A DNA stretch of 53,351 nt. Source: Candidatus Liptonbacteria bacterium (GTDB taxonomy: Bacteria > Patescibacteriota > Minisyncoccia > UBA6257 > 2-01-FULL-56-20). The stretch's first letter is position 1, and each line of letters begins with the position of its first letter. The notes beneath the pieces are model-generated. The model was not told where the DNA came from, ran no database searches, and was given only the letters and a program-made list of their open reading frames with translations. Below, piece by piece: positions 44,836-53,351 of this stretch. The translations under genes were made by a program, and so were the position numbers. The DNA lies in the NCBI GenBank assembly GCA_016182105.1, contig JACOXZ010000001.1:1-53351 (forward strand), in the 5' to 3' direction.

Positions 44836-44957
44836 CCCGTTAGAGATAGGAAACGCTTTGCGTTTCCGTTGATGTCACGCAAGACCTTTGACTGATGTAA
44901 ACGCATGATTACAAAACTGGATGTTTAATTCATAGATGGTTAATCTCTAACGGGATT
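44834..44957 (-). repeat. Start-codon-abutting inverted-repeat cassette family A, copy 2
   Basis: Same TIRs and inner hairpin as copy 1, more diverged elsewhere; adjoins the holin-like ATG. Confidence 0.9.
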
Positions 44958-44983
44958 CATATCCTAATTTTACCTCTTTTTTG

Positions 44984-46516
44984 TTAAAGGAGTTTCTCAA
45001 GCAGGCTTTCGCCGGTCATCTCCTTAGGCTTCTCAAGATCCATCAGTTCGAGAATAGTTGGCGCGACATCAGAGATTATGCCAGCAGTTTCATTTTCGAG
45101 ATTCTCTTGGTTCGGAAACTTACGGCCCTTGAACTCTCCACCCACAAGATAAAAAGGCACCGGATGCGGGTCGTGCTTCGTCTCGACTCTCGAAGTCATA
45201 GGGTTCAAGACTTGTTCGAGATTGCCATGATCGGCAGTGAAGATTATGGTGGTATTGGGACCAGAAGCCACTTTTAAGAGCCGGCCGATCTCTCCATCAA
45301 TTAGTTTGACTACCGTTAAAGCCGCCTCGTAGTTGCCAGTGTGCGCGATTACGTCGGGATTCGCGTAATTGGCTAAGATAAAATCAAAAGACTGGTTTTC
45401 TAGGCCCTGGAGAATTCGGTCAGTGATCGCTGGGGCCATCATCTCCGGGTGTTTTTCAGGATGAGGAGTGGAAATCGAGGGAATGAGTACGCGATACTCG
45501 TTTTTAAAAGGCGGCTCGCGGTAGCCATTAAAAAAATAAGTGACATGGGCATATTTATAGGTTTCAGCAATTCTGATTTGATTTTTGCCTGCTTCGGAGA
45601 GCGCGAAACCCAAGGGTTTTTCTATAGCTTCTGGTTCGAAAGCTGCTGGTACGGCTGATTTTTCTTCGTAGCGAGTCATTGTTACTACGTAAAGATTTCT
45701 CAATTTTTTGGTTTGGAATTTAGAAAAGTCTTTATGGGTAAAAACTGAGTTTAATTCCTTAACGCCGTCTTCACGGAAGTTAAAGAAAATTAAAGAATCA
45801 TTATCTTCAATATTTTTTCCGCCCGTAAAGCGATAAGGGGGTAGAAATTCTTCGCTTGATCCCTGATTTAGCCCCTCGTTTATGATTTTTTGGGGATTAT
45901 CTACTAATTCCCCGCCCTCGCCAACCATGGCAAGATATGCCCGCTCAATGAGCTGCCAGTTTTCTTCTCTGTCCATGGCATAATACCGGCCTGTTAGACT
46001 CCCCAGTTTTTCTTGGGGTACATCATTCAAGAATTTTCCAATGGAGCGGGGAGGGCTGTCTTTTCCGTCAGCAAAAAGGTGAAGTTTTAGCCTCTTCATC
46101 CCCTCAATTTCGGCCATTTTAAGTAGCGCTTTTAAGTGTGGAAGCGAGGCATGGATATTGCCGTCGGTTAAAAGGCCAATCAGATTCACGCTTGAGTTAT
46201 TTTTTCGGGCATGGTCAAAAGCGGCCCTTAGCACGGAATTATTGAAAAGACTGCCATCTCTCACAGCCAGGGTAATTCTAGGGAAATATTGATAAATCAC
46301 TTTACCAGCGCCAAGCGTAAGATGCCCCACTTCGCTATTGCCTACCTCGCCCCAAGGCAGGCCAACGCTTATGCCCGCAGCCTGAAGGCTGGTTAAAGGG
46401 AAATTTTCCTCAAGCCACTTCAAATTTGGCGGACTCGCTACATATATGGGGTTTGACTCATCTTTCCGGCCAAGCCCCCAGCCGTCTAAAACAACCAAAA
46501 GTACGGTTTTTTTCAT
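44984..46516 (-). CDS. gpmI: 2,3-bisphosphoglycerate-independent phosphoglycerate mutase
   Basis: 510 aa; VLDGWGLG, GEVGNSEVGHLTLGAG, FTADHGNLEQ. Confidence 0.95.
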   Translation of the reverse strand: MKKTVLLVVLDGWGLGRKDESNPIYVASPPNLKWLEENFPLTSLQAAGISVGLPWGEVGNSEVGHLTLGAGKVIYQYFPRITLAVRDGSLFNNSVLRAAFDHARKNNSSVNLIGLLTDGNIHASLPHLKALLKMAEIEGMKRLKLHLFADGKDSPPRSIGKFLNDVPQEKLGSLTGRYYAMDREENWQLIERAYLAMVGEGGELVDNPQKIINEGLNQGSSEEFLPPYRFTGGKNIEDNDSLIFFNFREDGVKELNSVFTHKDFSKFQTKKLRNLYVVTMTRYEEKSAVPAAFEPEAIEKPLGFALSEAGKNQIRIAETYKYAHVTYFFNGYREPPFKNEYRVLIPSISTPHPEKHPEMMAPAITDRILQGLENQSFDFILANYANPDVIAHTGNYEAALTVVKLIDGEIGRLLKVASGPNTTIIFTADHGNLEQVLNPMTSRVETKHDPHPVPFYLVGGEFKGRKFPNQENLENETAGIISDVAPTILELMDLEKPKEMTGESLLEKLL

Positions 46517-46544
46517 TCTTTTACATTTTAAAGGATTTTTTAGG

Positions 46545-46648
46545 CCCCGTCACCTTAGAAAGACTTCATCAAGAATTTAGTTTTTTACGAATATTGAGCG
46601 TATTACCAAGAAAAACGACTGGCGCTCACATCTTTCTAAGGTGCGGGG
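46545..46648. repeat. Inverted-repeat cassette family B, copy 2
   Basis: CCCCGTCACCTTAGAAAGA / TCTTTCTAAGGTGCGGGG; shares AAGAAAAACGRCTGGCGCTCACATCTTTCTAA with 20478-20607. Confidence 0.88.
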
Positions 46649-46654
46649 TAGGTA

Positions 46655-46683
46655 TTGACTAAAAAAGGACTCGGGACTATACT
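46655..46683 (+). promoter_or_regulatory. rny promoter candidate
   Basis: TTGACT, 17-bp spacer, TATACT. Confidence 0.65.
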
Positions 46684-46780
46684 TGGTACTATTAAAGAGT
46701 CAATAAAATTCTTAAAGTAAAATTCCTAGAGAATTCAAAAACTAATTTCTAGTCCATGAAGAATTTAGGAAAAAATTATT

Positions 46781-48307
46781 ATGGAGAATTCGTTCCCGAC
46801 GCTTTTTGCGGTCGGGTTATTTTTAGGTTTAGTCATCGGTTACTTCGGGAGGCGAGCGTGGGTGAGCCGGCAGGCGAGCTCAATTGAAGAAAAAGTAAAA
46901 TCGCGACTCGAGGAGGCGGAGAAGAAATCGAAGAGCGTTCTGCTAGAAGCGGAAGATAAAGCCAGCTCTATTTTGGCTGAAGCCAAAAAAGAAGAAAAAG
47001 AAGCCAAAGTTCAACTCGAGGGTCTTCAGGATCGGCTCTTGCGCCGGGAAGAAACTTTAGACAAAAAACTTTCGGCTCTTACGGCTGACGAGGCGAGGCT
47101 TCGAGAGAAAAGCGAAGAGCTCAAGAAGAAGGAAGAGGATTTGAAGGAAATCAGGCGCGAGGCCGAGGCACGACTCGAGAAAATAAGCGGATTAACCAAG
47201 GAGGCGGCGCGCGAAGAACTTTTTTCTCAGCTTAAAGAAGACTGGAGCGGAGACCTCGCGGCCTTGCTCCAGAAGATGAGTAAAGAAAGACTTGAGGAGA
47301 CCGAAAAGAAGGGACTCGAGATCATTACTATGAGTCTAGAGCGCTATGCCCGTTCGCATGTCTCCGAGATCACCACTTCGGTTTTTCATCTTTCAGACGA
47401 GGAGCTTAAGGGTAAAATAATCGGCCGAGAGGGCCGGAACATTAGGGCGCTTGAGAGAGCGACTGGCGTTGAGCTTGTGATCGATGAAACACCGGATTCG
47501 ATCGCGATTTCCTCGTTTGATCCTTACCGACGGGAGGTAGCCCGAATGGCTCTTGAAAAATTAATTAAAGACGGCCGGATTCAGCCGGCAAAGATTGAAG
47601 AAAAAGTTGAGGAAGCCAAAACCGAGCTTAATAAAAGAATTTTAGAAATTGGGGAAGGAGCCGCAAACGATGTCGGGATTTACGATCTACCTAAAGAGAT
47701 CCTACAACTTTTGGGCCGTCTCCATTTTCGGACGAGCTACGGCCAGAATGTCCTTACACACTCAATTGAAATGGCCTATCTATCTCAAATGATGGCCGGA
47801 GAGTTGGGGCTCAAGGTTGAGGTTGCTAAAAAAGGCGCGCTCCTCCATGACATTGGTAAAGCTATTGACCATGAAGTTGAAGGCACCCACGTTGAGCTTG
47901 GCCGAAAGATCTTAAAAAAATACGGCCTCCCCGAAGAGGTAATTCAGGCCATGCAATCCCACCACAGTGATTATCCCTACGCCACCCCCGAAGCTTATGT
48001 GGTTACCGCGGCAGATGTACTTTCCGCGGCCAGACCCGGCGCGAGAAGGGACACTCTTGAGCATTACATTAAGCGTTTGGGGGATCTTGAGAAAATTGCT
48101 GAGGGGTTCCCCGGAGTTCGGCAGGCCTACGCTATCTCAGCCGGCCGCGAACTTCGAGTTTTTGTTATTCCGGAGAAGGTTGATGACTTTCGGGCCCTCG
48201 AGCTAGCTCGTGAAATTGCGAACCGTATCCAATCCGAGGTAAAATATCCCGGCGAGATTAAAGTTAACGTCATCCGCGAAGTGCGGGCAGTGGAATACGC
48301 CCGCTAA
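46781..48307 (+). CDS. rny: Ribonuclease Y
   Basis: 508 aa; N-terminal TM, coiled coil, KH (GKIIGREGRNIRALERATGVELVIDETPD), HD domain (LLHDIGKAIDHEVEGTHVELG). Confidence 0.95.
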   Translation: MENSFPTLFAVGLFLGLVIGYFGRRAWVSRQASSIEEKVKSRLEEAEKKSKSVLLEAEDKASSILAEAKKEEKEAKVQLEGLQDRLLRREETLDKKLSALTADEARLREKSEELKKKEEDLKEIRREAEARLEKISGLTKEAAREELFSQLKEDWSGDLAALLQKMSKERLEETEKKGLEIITMSLERYARSHVSEITTSVFHLSDEELKGKIIGREGRNIRALERATGVELVIDETPDSIAISSFDPYRREVARMALEKLIKDGRIQPAKIEEKVEEAKTELNKRILEIGEGAANDVGIYDLPKEILQLLGRLHFRTSYGQNVLTHSIEMAYLSQMMAGELGLKVEVAKKGALLHDIGKAIDHEVEGTHVELGRKILKKYGLPEEVIQAMQSHHSDYPYATPEAYVVTAADVLSAARPGARRDTLEHYIKRLGDLEKIAEGFPGVRQAYAISAGRELRVFVIPEKVDDFRALELAREIANRIQSEVKYPGEIKVNVIREVRAVEYAR

Positions 48308-48317
48308 TTAATTTTTT

Positions 48318-50363
48318 ATGTTTCTAAAACTTTCACGTTTCTTTCTCCATACTTCGCTTTTCAGCGTTGTTATTGTAATGACCTCGACTTTTTTCCCTTT
48401 TATCGGCGGGAAATATTATTTTTTTAGAGTTTCTGTGGAGCTGGCCCTTATTTTTTTTATTCTTTGGTGGGCTTTTGAGACTAAAGCCGGGGAGATAAAA
48501 GAGCGTTTAGAAAGACTTTTTAGCCAGCCTCTTTTTATTGCTGTTTCTATTTTTGTTTTGATTTATCTCCTAGCCTCGATTTTTGCGAATGACACCCACG
48601 CCGCATTCTGGTCAAATTACGAACGAGGGGAGGGCGGTTTTCAGATGATTCATTACTATATTTTCTTTGTTCTACTACTTCTTGCTTTTGATAAAAAGGA
48701 AAATTGGCTTACGGTTTTCAGGTTTTCTTTGGCGGCGGCTATTCTCATGATTCTTTACGGCGTAGCCGCGAATTTTTCTATTCGAGGATTTATCTCGCCT
48801 TACCAAGGCAATATTCCTCCCACAGCCTGGGGCAAGCTTACCGTAACCCGTTTTCAAGGGAGTCTCGGCAATCCGGCATATGTCGCTCCCTATTTGATGT
48901 TTACGCTTTTTTATACTTTATATCTTTGGGCTAATCGGGCTTGGAAAAATAAGATAGTTCAGGGTTTAATCTACGGTGGTTTGGGAGTAATATTTTTTTT
49001 CTTTTTTATTATAAGTCAGACCAGAGGCGCCTTCGTTGGATTAATCGCTGCCACTATTGTTTTTTTGGCAAGTCTCGTTTTCTTTAATTCTAAATTAAAA
49101 AAATTACTACTTGTCGTCTTAGCGGCCTTTATTGTCGTAGGTGGACTTTTATTTTACTATCGCGAAGCTCCAATCGTTAAAAGTCTGCCGGGGAGCAGGG
49201 TTCTGGAACTTAGCCTGTCTGAGACCGCTTTCAAAACAAGATTCTGGACGTGGAATACCGCTTGGCGGGGTTTTAAAGAAAGGCCGATTTTGGGGTGGGG
49301 ACCGGAAAATTTCAGCACTGTTTTTGATAAATATTTTGATCCACGTCACTATGTTCCTGGCAAGAATACTGAAACCTGGTTTGACCGAGCGCACAGCGTT
49401 ATTTTCGATTACTTGACCGAAACCGGCTTATTAGGCTTATTGAGCTTCCTCGGTTTATTTTTTGTCTTTTACATCTCATTTATAAAAAAATTTATACTTA
49501 AAAAGAAAGATTTCCATCACTTACATTTAAATGGCGTTCAAAAAGGTCTACTTACGTCTTTGCCAATTGCCTACCTCATTCAAGGTATAGCTCTTTTTGA
49601 TGTTTTGCCAATCTACTTAAATCTTTTTCTCTTTCTCGCTTTTTCCGGCTTCGTCCTTTCCTCATATTTTTCAAAAGAGGGTAAGGAATTAATTAGCCAA
49701 TCTAAAGAAAAAATTAAAAACTTACCGGAAGTTTTTAAAAAAGTAATAGCGATTGTTGTCGCGGCTGTAATTCTAGCCGTAGCCTATTACGGGTCGTATC
49801 TTCCACTTCGTAAGTCGCAAATGTTTATTTCCGCCTTAAATAGCGATCGCAAGATACAATCTCTCGATGAGTTTAAAAAAGTTTTTTCAGCTCCTCTCGA
49901 TGTCCCATCGCCGATTGGCCAAGAAGAGCTGGTGCGAAATTTGGGTAATGTAATTTTGAATTTAGTGAGCCAGAGCGGCGGCAGTCGGCCAGAAGTTGCC
50001 GGGGAGCTCATTAAGTATCTCGAAAGTTATTTTGATCCCGTTATTGAACGCGGCCGAGGGATGAGCTTTGAGCAGGATCTTTATATTCTCGGAGCTTTAA
50101 ATGAGCTGGCCTTTATTCAGACTAAGCAAACTCAATACTTAGTATCAGCCAAGCGCTATTTTTCGAAAGCGCTTGAACTTGGTCCAAAGCGGCCCCAAGC
50201 GCTCTACGGTATGTTTGATATTTATCGTATTGAAGGCAATACCGAAGAAGCCAAGATTATTGGGGAACAAATTTTAACTCAGTGGCCAGACGATAATCGG
50301 ACCAGAGATGCGCTTCAACAATTTTTGAGTGAGCAGTCCAAGGCATTGACGAAACCGAAGTAG
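48318..50363 (+). CDS. O-antigen ligase/Wzy-like polytopic protein with C-terminal TPR-like region
   Basis: 681 aa; QTRGAFVGL, GWGPENFSTVFDKYFDP, RAHSVIFDYLTETGLLGLL. Confidence 0.82.
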   Translation: MFLKLSRFFLHTSLFSVVIVMTSTFFPFIGGKYYFFRVSVELALIFFILWWAFETKAGEIKERLERLFSQPLFIAVSIFVLIYLLASIFANDTHAAFWSNYERGEGGFQMIHYYIFFVLLLLAFDKKENWLTVFRFSLAAAILMILYGVAANFSIRGFISPYQGNIPPTAWGKLTVTRFQGSLGNPAYVAPYLMFTLFYTLYLWANRAWKNKIVQGLIYGGLGVIFFFFFIISQTRGAFVGLIAATIVFLASLVFFNSKLKKLLLVVLAAFIVVGGLLFYYREAPIVKSLPGSRVLELSLSETAFKTRFWTWNTAWRGFKERPILGWGPENFSTVFDKYFDPRHYVPGKNTETWFDRAHSVIFDYLTETGLLGLLSFLGLFFVFYISFIKKFILKKKDFHHLHLNGVQKGLLTSLPIAYLIQGIALFDVLPIYLNLFLFLAFSGFVLSSYFSKEGKELISQSKEKIKNLPEVFKKVIAIVVAAVILAVAYYGSYLPLRKSQMFISALNSDRKIQSLDEFKKVFSAPLDVPSPIGQEELVRNLGNVILNLVSQSGGSRPEVAGELIKYLESYFDPVIERGRGMSFEQDLYILGALNELAFIQTKQTQYLVSAKRYFSKALELGPKRPQALYGMFDIYRIEGNTEEAKIIGEQILTQWPDDNRTRDALQQFLSEQSKALTKPK

Positions 50364-50375
50364 GGTGGTATTAAG

Positions 50376-52535
50376 ATGGGGATGAAAAAAGCCTTAATCT
50401 TCGGCGTCACTGGTCAGGACGGAAGTTATCTTGCTGAGTTTCTTCTTAGTAAGGGTTATGATGTTCATGGCGTGATTCGTCGGGCATCAACTTTTAACAC
50501 CGGCCGAATTGAGCATATCTATCAAGACCCCCACGTTAGCGATATCCGGCTGCATCTTCATCATGGAGACTTAACTGATGCGAGCACGGTTAGAAAACTG
50601 ATTTATAAAATTCAGCCAGACGAGATTTACAACCTCGGCGCCCAATCGCATGTTCGGGTGAGCTTCGACATTCCAGAGTATACGGCTAATATCACGGGCT
50701 TAGGAACCTTAAGAATTCTCGAGGCCATTAAAGATTATGAAGCTCACGCTGGCAAGAAAATCCGATTCTATCAAGCCTCGAGTTCGGAAATGTTTGGAGC
50801 TGCCCCGCCGCCCCAGAATGAGAATACCCCTTTTTACCCAAGGAGTCCTTACGGCGTGGCCAAAGTTTTCGCTTATCACACCGCTCGCAATTATCGAGAG
50901 GCCTATGGAATTTTTTCGGTAAACGGCATTCTTTTTAATCACGAAACGGTGGCGTCATTTATGCCAGTGTTTTGCAGAAATAAAGGCGAAGAATTTGATA
51001 TAAAACCCATCAGAGAAATTGTAGAGTTTGATGAAAGCATTCTTCGTTATCAATCAAAGCCGGTTTCCGATATTCAAGTATGGGGAAAAGACGGCTGGGT
51101 AGATGTTCATTATGCCTCTGCTTACCCGCATAACATTGAAGACGAAAACAAAAATCCGCGCTTCATCAATGCGCGAATCGGAGCGTATATGGCAACTTCC
51201 AGCCACGTTGCATTTATGGATAATGGAGAAGAAAAAAGAACAGCAGATATTCAAGTAAGCGACAGGATGGAAATGATAAATTTGCCGGATTCCACGCAAA
51301 AAAGCCGCATTTCTGAGGAAGAAGCCGAACTTATGGGCATGATGGTCGGCGACGGTTCATACACTCATGCCAAGCGTGGAATCGGAGTACACGGCAAGTT
51401 TACTAATTCATCTCCTGAAATCCGGGAACATTTTGATTTATTGTGGCGTAAAGTTACAGGCGGCAGCACGCGATATTACCCCACCAAGTCTGGTTTTAAG
51501 CCGGAAAATGTGGTAGGTCAACTCGTTTTGAACGGGGGCAGCGAGTGGTTGCGTCAGCTTGATATGTATAATCACGACAGAACAAAGCGGGTTCCCAAAT
51601 CCATTTTGAATGCCTCCAAACAGATTGTGCTGGCATTTCTGCGCGGCTATAACGTGACCGACGGATTGAAATCCAATCTCTGCGTGTATGAATTCCGAAA
51701 TTTCAAAACCAATTCGGCTACGCTGGCGATGGGTTTGTGGTACCTGATTGAGCAAACAACAGGGCAGGACGTAAACCTTACTATAGAAACCAAGGACGAC
51801 GGAAGAATATTCTATTCTTTAAACATGCTTTCCACGGTTGATAATGGAGAGAAAGAAGCAGAGGTCAGAGAACTTGTCGCGACGGGTATTTCGCAACGGG
51901 GAATACATCAGATGAGCGGAATTTCACGTACATTTATCCGAAAAATTCAGCATGGCGGTTCTCATGTTGCCGTTCATCATTTGCGCAAAGATTCTCTTGA
52001 GGTGAAAAAAATTATTGAAATACCTCATTATGACGGCTGGTTCTATGATTTAGAAACTTCGTCCGGGGAGTTTCATTGCGGCGTGGGAAGAATTCATGTT
52101 CATAATTCGCCTCGCCGAGGAGAGACTTTTGTGACGAGAAAGGTCACTCGTGGTATCGCGAGGATTAAGGCCGGGCTCGATAAGAAAATTTATCTAGGAA
52201 ATCTTGAGGCTAAGCGAGACTGGGGTTATGCGCCGGAGTATGTCGAGGCCATGTGGCTAATGCTTCAACAGCCGGAGGCGGATGACTACGTTCTCGGAAC
52301 TGGAGAGAGCCATTCCGTCAAAGAATTTGTGGAAGCGGCTTTCACCCACGCTGGTCTTGATTGGAGAGAATATGTTCAAAATGATCCGCGTTACTACAGG
52401 CCGATTGAGGTTGAGATTCTTGTCGCTGACCCCAGGAAAGCAAAGGAAAAACTCGGCTGGGAAGCCAAAACGAAGTTTCATGAGCTCGTGAAAATTATGG
52501 TGGATGCTGACCTCGAAACTGCGCAGGGGCAATGA
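50376..52535 (+). CDS. gmd: GDP-mannose 4,6-dehydratase containing an intein
   Basis: [36 protein letters not shown]..., [24 protein letters not shown] split by 387 aa. Confidence 0.95.
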   Translation: MGMKKALIFGVTGQDGSYLAEFLLSKGYDVHGVIRRASTFNTGRIEHIYQDPHVSDIRLHLHHGDLTDASTVRKLIYKIQPDEIYNLGAQSHVRVSFDIPEYTANITGLGTLRILEAIKDYEAHAGKKIRFYQASSSEMFGAAPPPQNENTPFYPRSPYGVAKVFAYHTARNYREAYGIFSVNGILFNHETVASFMPVFCRNKGEEFDIKPIREIVEFDESILRYQSKPVSDIQVWGKDGWVDVHYASAYPHNIEDENKNPRFINARIGAYMATSSHVAFMDNGEEKRTADIQVSDRMEMINLPDSTQKSRISEEEAELMGMMVGDGSYTHAKRGIGVHGKFTNSSPEIREHFDLLWRKVTGGSTRYYPTKSGFKPENVVGQLVLNGGSEWLRQLDMYNHDRTKRVPKSILNASKQIVLAFLRGYNVTDGLKSNLCVYEFRNFKTNSATLAMGLWYLIEQTTGQDVNLTIETKDDGRIFYSLNMLSTVDNGEKEAEVRELVATGISQRGIHQMSGISRTFIRKIQHGGSHVAVHHLRKDSLEVKKIIEIPHYDGWFYDLETSSGEFHCGVGRIHVHNSPRRGETFVTRKVTRGIARIKAGLDKKIYLGNLEAKRDWGYAPEYVEAMWLMLQQPEADDYVLGTGESHSVKEFVEAAFTHAGLDWREYVQNDPRYYRPIEVEILVADPRKAKEKLGWEAKTKFHELVKIMVDADLETAQGQ
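50946..52106 (+). mobile_element. Intein with LAGLIDADG homing endonuclease inserted in Gmd
   Basis: Thr1...HVHN followed by Ser+1; block [34 protein letters not shown] motifs [13 protein letters not shown] and [16 protein letters not shown]-like [27 protein letters not shown]. Confidence 0.92.
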
Positions 52536-53351
52536 AAAAAGATTCCCGCATTTACATCGCCGGGCATCGCGGGCTGGTGGGTTCAGCCATTGTTCGTCGT
52601 CTTGAGTCTGCTGGCTATACTAATCTCATCGTTCCTACCCATGCGGAGCTTGATCTGCTTGACGCGGCAGCAACCCGAGATTTTTTCGAAGAAACTAAAC
52701 CCGAGTATGTGTTCGGCGCAGCGGCGAAAGTCGGCGGAATTTTGGCGAACGACACATACCCCGCGCAATTCATCTACGAAAACTTGGCCATACAAAACAA
52801 TCTTATTCATAACGCCCAACTCGTGAAGGTGAAGAAGTTCTTGTTTCTCGGCAGTTCGTGCGTTTATCCCCGCGCTTGCCCCCAGCCGATTCGTGAAGAG
52901 TATTTACTGACAAGCGAACTTGAGCCCACGAATAAAGCATATGCGATCGCGAAAATCGCGGGCATTGCGACCTGTCAGTCGTACAATCGTCAATACGGCA
53001 CGACGAAGTTTGTCGCGGTGATGCCCTCTAACGTATATGGCGCGAACGATAATTTTGATCTCCAAACTTCACATGTGATCCCGGCGCTTATCCGTAAGTT
53101 CCATGAAGCGAAGGTTGCGAAACGACCAACGGTTACGCTGTGGGGAACGGGTGCGCCGCGACGGGAGTTTCTTCATATCGAAGACCTCGCGGATGCATGT
53201 CTTTTTGTCATGAATCATGACGGGGCGCCAGATCTTTTAAACATCGGCACCGGGAGCGATATGACCGTCAAAGAGCTCGGCGAGATGATCCGGCGCATTG
53301 TCGGATTTGAAGGAGAGGTAGCGTGGGATGCATCGAAACCCGACGGCACCC
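52532..53351 (+). CDS. fcl: GDP-L-fucose synthase (partial, runs off window end)
   Basis: [34 protein letters not shown]..., [46 protein letters not shown]; not in the ORF track. Confidence 0.93.
   Translation, partial: MKKDSRIYIAGHRGLVGSAIVRRLESAGYTNLIVPTHAELDLLDAAATRDFFEETKPEYVFGAAAKVGGILANDTYPAQFIYENLAIQNNLIHNAQLVKVKKFLFLGSSCVYPRACPQPIREEYLLTSELEPTNKAYAIAKIAGIATCQSYNRQYGTTKFVAVMPSNVYGANDNFDLQTSHVIPALIRKFHEAKVAKRPTVTLWGTGAPRREFLHIEDLADACLFVMNHDGAPDLLNIGTGSDMTVKELGEMIRRIVGFEGEVAWDASKPDGT

Noticed and set aside
44364-44957. Classical MITE insertion
   Set aside because: No clear target-site duplications, and exact coincidence with start codons at four loci fits a functional leader better; not fully excluded
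50946-52106. Separate gene or group I intron inside gmd
   Set aside because: The reading frame is continuous with exteins and shows splicing blocks and LAGLIDADG motifs, so an intein is the simplest explanation

Overview
Chromosomal window with the look of a Patescibacteria/CPR (Parcubacteria-like) genome; this placement is an inference from gene content, with no phylogeny run. It holds the probable origin neighbourhood (dnaA-dnaN diverging from rpmH-rnpA-yidC-jag), DNA repair genes (polX, EndoQ-like, ruvA, ruvC, uvrD/pcrA, comM), and a chromosomal VirB4/VirB6/PrgI/TrbC-like type IV secretion or pilus locus (about 23.5-33.8 kb). The right end encodes rny, an O-antigen ligase-like protein, gmd interrupted by a LAGLIDADG intein, and a partial fcl. 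The ORF track misses rpmH, the partial fcl, a tRNA-Arg and a roughly 580-nt ORF-free block. That block (2186-2763) has a promoter, a terminator, at least nine local hairpins and a long-range closing helix, and I propose it is an unrecognised large structured RNA. The second main signal is a set of inverted-repeat cassettes (80-133 bp). Four of them (at 7615, 42298, 44364 and 44834) end exactly at the ATG of the downstream gene, with compensating changes in their stems, which suggests a start-codon-coupled RNA element. Other items are five copies of an 18-bp palindrome around yraN, repeat-derived in-frame insertions in rsmA, yraN, comM, uvrD and a permease, a Gmd intein with Thr at position 1, and a VirB4 gene split in frame at TAA-ATG. 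All calls come from reading the sequence by eye; no database search was run.
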